From contig VYDD01000123.1 in assembly GCA_009843625.1 (NCBI GenBank), positions 1 through 8,676 on the forward strand: a stretch of 8,676 nt of DNA. Direction: 5' to 3'. The stretch comes from Gammaproteobacteria bacterium (GTDB lineage Bacteria > Gemmatimonadota > Gemmatimonadetes > Longimicrobiales > Gaopeijiaceae). The notes under the pieces are model-generated. The model made no database searches. It worked only from the letters and a program-made list of their open reading frames with translations, and was not told where the DNA came from. Each line of letters begins with the position of its first letter. Within the stretch, counting starts at the first letter, position 1. Below, piece after piece: positions 6,511-8,676 of this stretch. The translations under genes and the position numbers were made by a program.

Positions 6511-6553
6511 GCCCGGGGGCGGACCGACGTTGCGTCGGAGCCCCGCGCCGGGC
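6511..6553 (+). other. long nested hairpin between rpsT and the PQQ dehydrogenase gene
   Basis: Three nested perfect stems are visible: GCCCG (6511-6515) with CGGGC (6549-6553), GGGGC (6516-6520) with GCCCC (6540-6544), and CCGACG (6524-6529) with CGTCGG (6533-6538), closed by a TTG triloop. That makes 16 base pairs with small internal loops, followed by TTCTT. It could be a second terminator for rpsT or a structured leader of the downstream gene. No matching known RNA family is recognised. Confidence 0.4.
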
Positions 6554-6601
6554 TTCTTGCCCCGCCGCGCCTGCGTCCCAAGCTTTCCCGTGCACTTGTT
6601 G

Positions 6602-6647
6602 TCGGCGATGGCGGCCGCACCACGCTTCCGGCCACCCATGTCGCCGA
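6602..6647 (+). other. possible leader fold upstream of the PQQ dehydrogenase gene
   Basis: TCGGCGA (6602-6608) is the exact reverse complement of TCGCCGA (6641-6647), and an inner GGCCG / CGGCC pair can stack inside. The fold would end about 8 nt before the Shine-Dalgarno of the next gene. I see no convincing -35/-10 promoter in 6421-6666. Such repeats arise often by chance at this GC content. Confidence 0.2.
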
Positions 6648-6666
6648 TCCGGCCCGGAGCGCGCCC

Positions 6667-8391
6667 ATGACGACCTCGCCCACCCCACGGGACCGCGCCG
6701 CGCGCAGTCTTCCCGCCGTTGCACTCAGCTTCTCGCCCGCCATCGCGGTCGTCATCGCCCTCCTGTCCTCTACCTCCGCGGCCGCTCAGCAGGAGTGGCG
6801 GCACCACGGAGGCGACCCCGCCGAGACCTACTTCAGCTCGCTCGACCAGGTCGACGCCGGCAACGTTGCCGGGCTGGAGGTTGCGTGGAGCTGGGAGATT
6901 CCCAAGACCGGGGCGCGGATCGAAGCCACGCCCCTCATCGCCGACGGCGTCCTCTACGCGACGGGCCCGTTCAGCATGGTCTTCGCGCTGGATGCGGCCA
7001 CGGGCGCGGAGATCTGGCGCTGGGACCCCGGCATTCCGACCGAGGACCGCGGCGGCCCCCGGACCTGCTGCGGCGACGTCAACCGGGGCGCCGCGCTCCA
7101 CGGCGACAAGGTGATCGCGGGACTGCTGGACGGACGGCTGGTTGCGCTCAACCGGGCGGATGGATCGCTGGCCTGGTCGACGCAGACCACCCCTCCCGGG
7201 TCCGACTATTCCGTAACGGGCGCGCCGAGGGTCATGGGCGACATCGTGGTCATCGGCAACGCCGGCGCGGAGTACGGGGTGCGCGGCTACGTCACCGCCT
7301 ACGATGCCGACACGGGGGAGCAGCTGTGGCGGACCTACACGGTCCCCGGCAACCCGGCGCTCGGGTTCGAGAGCGACGCCATGCGGGCCGCAGCCGAGAC
7401 CTGGACAGGCGAGTGGTGGATCGTCGGAGGCGGCGGCACCGTGTGGGACGGGATGGCTGCCGACCCCGAGGCCGGCTTCCTGTACATCGGCACCGGCAAT
7501 GGATCGCCCTGGAGCCGCGACAACCGCAGTCCCGGCGGCGGCGACAATCTATACCTCTCTTCGATCCTCGCCCTTGACCCCGCGGACGGCGCCCTGCGCT
7601 GGCACTACCAGACCACCCCCGGCGACGACTGGGACTACACCGCCACCCAGCCGCTCATGCTGCTGGACCTCACCATCGACGGCCGAGAGCGCGAAGTCAT
7701 CGTCCAGGCGCCCAAGAACGGCTTCTTCTACGTCATCGACCGGCATACCGGTGAGCTCATCTCCGCCGATGCCTTCGCCGACGACCTCACCTGGGCCACC
7801 CACGTCGACCTGGAGACGGGCCGCCCGGTGGAGACGCCGGAGGCGCGTTACGGGAAGACGGGCGCGGTGTGGCTGTCGCCAAGCCCCAGCGGAGCGCACA
7901 ACTGGCCCCCCATGTCGTGGAATCCGGCGACCGGCCTCGTCTATCTCCCCGCCAGAAACAACATCTCCTTCTTCGAGAGGGAGGAGGATTTCGAGTATAC
8001 CGCAGGTGTCTGGAACACCGGCACGGTGCGCGGTGAAGACGCCGGTCCCCGTCCCGAGCGGCCGCCGCTCAAGGGCCCCTCGAACCTGCTCCTGGCGTGG
8101 GATCCCGCCGAGAACCGGGAAGTCTGGCGCGTGCCTGCGGAGGGAGGGCACGGCGGGACGCTGTCCACCGGGGGCGGCCTGGTGTTCTGGGGCACCGGCT
8201 CGCGGCTGGTCGCGCTCGACGCGCGCGACGGGCGGGAACTCTGGGAAGCGGAGCTGGACGGGAGGCCGGGCTCTCCGGTGACCTACTCCGCAGGCGGGCG
8301 ACAGTACGTGGTGATCGGTTCCGGACAGTCGAGCGGGGGGGCCCTCCCGCGGATCCGGGCGGTCGCGCTGCCGGAAGGGCCTGCCCGTTAG
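6667..8391 (+). CDS. secreted PQQ-dependent alcohol/glucose-type dehydrogenase, no cytochrome domain
   Basis: This is a periplasmic quinoprotein that oxidises an alcohol or sugar using pyrroloquinoline quinone and calcium and passes electrons to a cytochrome. The 574-residue product starts with a signal peptide (cleavage near 39-41, after TSAAA), then an eight-bladed beta-propeller with repeated xALDAxxGxxxW motifs. Hallmarks are the vicinal cysteine pair C134-C135 in TCCGDVNRG, GAEYGVRGYV with E202 as the likely calcium ligand, GGGTVWDGMAADPEAGFLYI, GTGNGSPW with N278, and PGDDWDYTATQ (318-328), where D320 is the likely catalytic base by recalled alignment. GAHNWPPMSWNPATGLVY and the closing GSPVTYSAGGRQYVVIGSG also fit. 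There is no CxxCH, so the C-terminal cytochrome c domain of type II enzymes is absent. The ATG has GGAG 7 nt upstream. Its stop overlaps the stop of convergent pyrC. No cytochrome or pqq biosynthesis gene is nearby. Substrate cannot be assigned. Confidence 0.92.
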   Translation: MTTSPTPRDRAARSLPAVALSFSPAIAVVIALLSSTSAAAQQEWRHHGGDPAETYFSSLDQVDAGNVAGLEVAWSWEIPKTGARIEATPLIADGVLYATGPFSMVFALDAATGAEIWRWDPGIPTEDRGGPRTCCGDVNRGAALHGDKVIAGLLDGRLVALNRADGSLAWSTQTTPPGSDYSVTGAPRVMGDIVVIGNAGAEYGVRGYVTAYDADTGEQLWRTYTVPGNPALGFESDAMRAAAETWTGEWWIVGGGGTVWDGMAADPEAGFLYIGTGNGSPWSRDNRSPGGGDNLYLSSILALDPADGALRWHYQTTPGDDWDYTATQPLMLLDLTIDGREREVIVQAPKNGFFYVIDRHTGELISADAFADDLTWATHVDLETGRPVETPEARYGKTGAVWLSPSPSGAHNWPPMSWNPATGLVYLPARNNISFFEREEDFEYTAGVWNTGTVRGEDAGPRPERPPLKGPSNLLLAWDPAENREVWRVPAEGGHGGTLSTGGGLVFWGTGSRLVALDARDGRELWEAELDGRPGSPVTYSAGGRQYVVIGSGQSSGGALPRIRAVALPEGPAR

Positions 8392-8676
8392 CCTCCGTCC
8401 CTCCAGACGATCTCTCCGCCGACGACGGTCATCACGGCCTTCCCGGTGAGTTCCAGCCCGGAGAAGGGCGTGTTGCGGCTCTTGGAGAGGAAGCGAGACG
8501 GGTCGACGGCCCAGGTGCGGGCGGGGTCGATCAGGGTCACGTCGGCGACGCTGCGCGGAGCCAGGGTTCCGCCCGGCAGGTTGAAGGCGCGGGCGGGTGA
8601 GGGGCTCATGCGCTCGATGGCGGTGGGCAGATCGATGACGCCCTCGCCGACGATGTGGGTGAGCACGAGGCCGACC
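8388..8676 (-). CDS. pyrC: dihydroorotase, C-terminal part (5' partial)
   Basis: Dihydroorotase closes N-carbamoyl-L-aspartate to dihydroorotate in de novo pyrimidine synthesis. Only the last ~96 residues are in the window, and the frame stays open to the right edge, so the gene begins beyond 8676. The visible part matches the class I (pyrC/pyrC2) amidohydrolase C-terminus: LTHIVGEGVIDLPTAIERMS, PARAFNLPGGTLAPRSVADVTLIDP, the diagnostic SKSRNTPFSGLELTGKAV, and a final VGGEIVW strand of the composite beta-sandwich domain. The metal-binding residues lie in the missing part, so catalytic integrity cannot be judged. Hydantoinase or allantoinase is less likely because of the SKSRNTPF element. The GTG at 8666 is internal. 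The TAA stop (8390-8388) overlaps the stop of the convergent PQQ dehydrogenase gene. Confidence 0.9.
   Translation of the reverse strand, partial: VGLVLTHIVGEGVIDLPTAIERMSPSPARAFNLPGGTLAPRSVADVTLIDPARTWAVDPSRFLSKSRNTPFSGLELTGKAVMTVVGGEIVWRDGG

Noticed and set aside
6063..6755. Minus-strand 230-codon frame over rpsT and the following gap
   Set aside because: It runs opposite rpsT, has low-complexity Ala/Arg/Ser content and no recognisable domain.
6795..8281. Long overlapping frames inside the PQQ dehydrogenase gene on both strands
   Set aside because: They have shadow composition, while the main frame carries all family motifs without interruption.
1..8676. Search for a defence island, mobile element, CRISPR array, tRNA or attachment site
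   Set aside because: No repeat-spacer pattern, transposase, integrase, toxin-antitoxin pair or tRNA-like fold was seen; the genes are mostly housekeeping or common family members.

Overview
This window looks like an ordinary chromosomal segment from a GC-rich, Gram-negative-type bacterium. The best guess is Gemmatimonadota or a related lineage. The guess rests on the DUF5916 outer-membrane protein, a secreted PQQ dehydrogenase, strong GC bias at third codon positions and frequent GTG/TTG starts. It is inference, because no rRNA is present. Eight protein genes are supported; the first and last run off the window edges. I see no tRNA, rRNA, CRISPR array, insertion sequence, attachment site or replication origin.

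Layout. Bases 1-2412 (+) hold the 3' part of a DUF5916 / CBM9-like outer-membrane beta-barrel protein. It is followed by a strong GC hairpin and then by pcm (+, 2479-3180), the protein-L-isoaspartate O-methyltransferase. Converging on pcm is a tightly packed minus-strand operon, read from 6027 down to 3268: an M50 site-2-type membrane metalloprotease, scpA, scpB and an RsuA/RluB-family pseudouridine synthase. Consecutive genes overlap by about 10 bp, 4 bp and 4 bp (stop/start GTGA twice). A 138-bp divergent region (6028-6165) separates this operon from rpsT (ribosomal protein S20, +, 6166-6420). It carries a good sigma70-type promoter for rpsT and a palindrome next to the protease start codon. 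The 246-bp gap 6421-6666 holds three successive hairpins and no convincing protein gene. Next is a secreted PQQ-dependent alcohol/glucose-type dehydrogenase without a cytochrome domain (+, 6667-8391). Its stop codon overlaps the stop codon of a convergent, 5'-truncated pyrC (dihydroorotase, minus, 8388-8676).

How the genes relate. ScpA and ScpB are the kleisin and winged-helix partners of SMC condensin. Their linkage to an rRNA pseudouridine synthase is a known conserved neighbourhood. Pcm and the DUF5916 protein are same-strand neighbours and need not be functionally linked. The PQQ enzyme acts in the periplasm and would pass electrons to a separate cytochrome that is not in this window. I did not find a previously undescribed multi-gene system. 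The items most worth a second look are non-coding: the repeated half-sites at the protease start, the palindrome filling the rpsT promoter spacer, and the hairpin cluster after rpsT.
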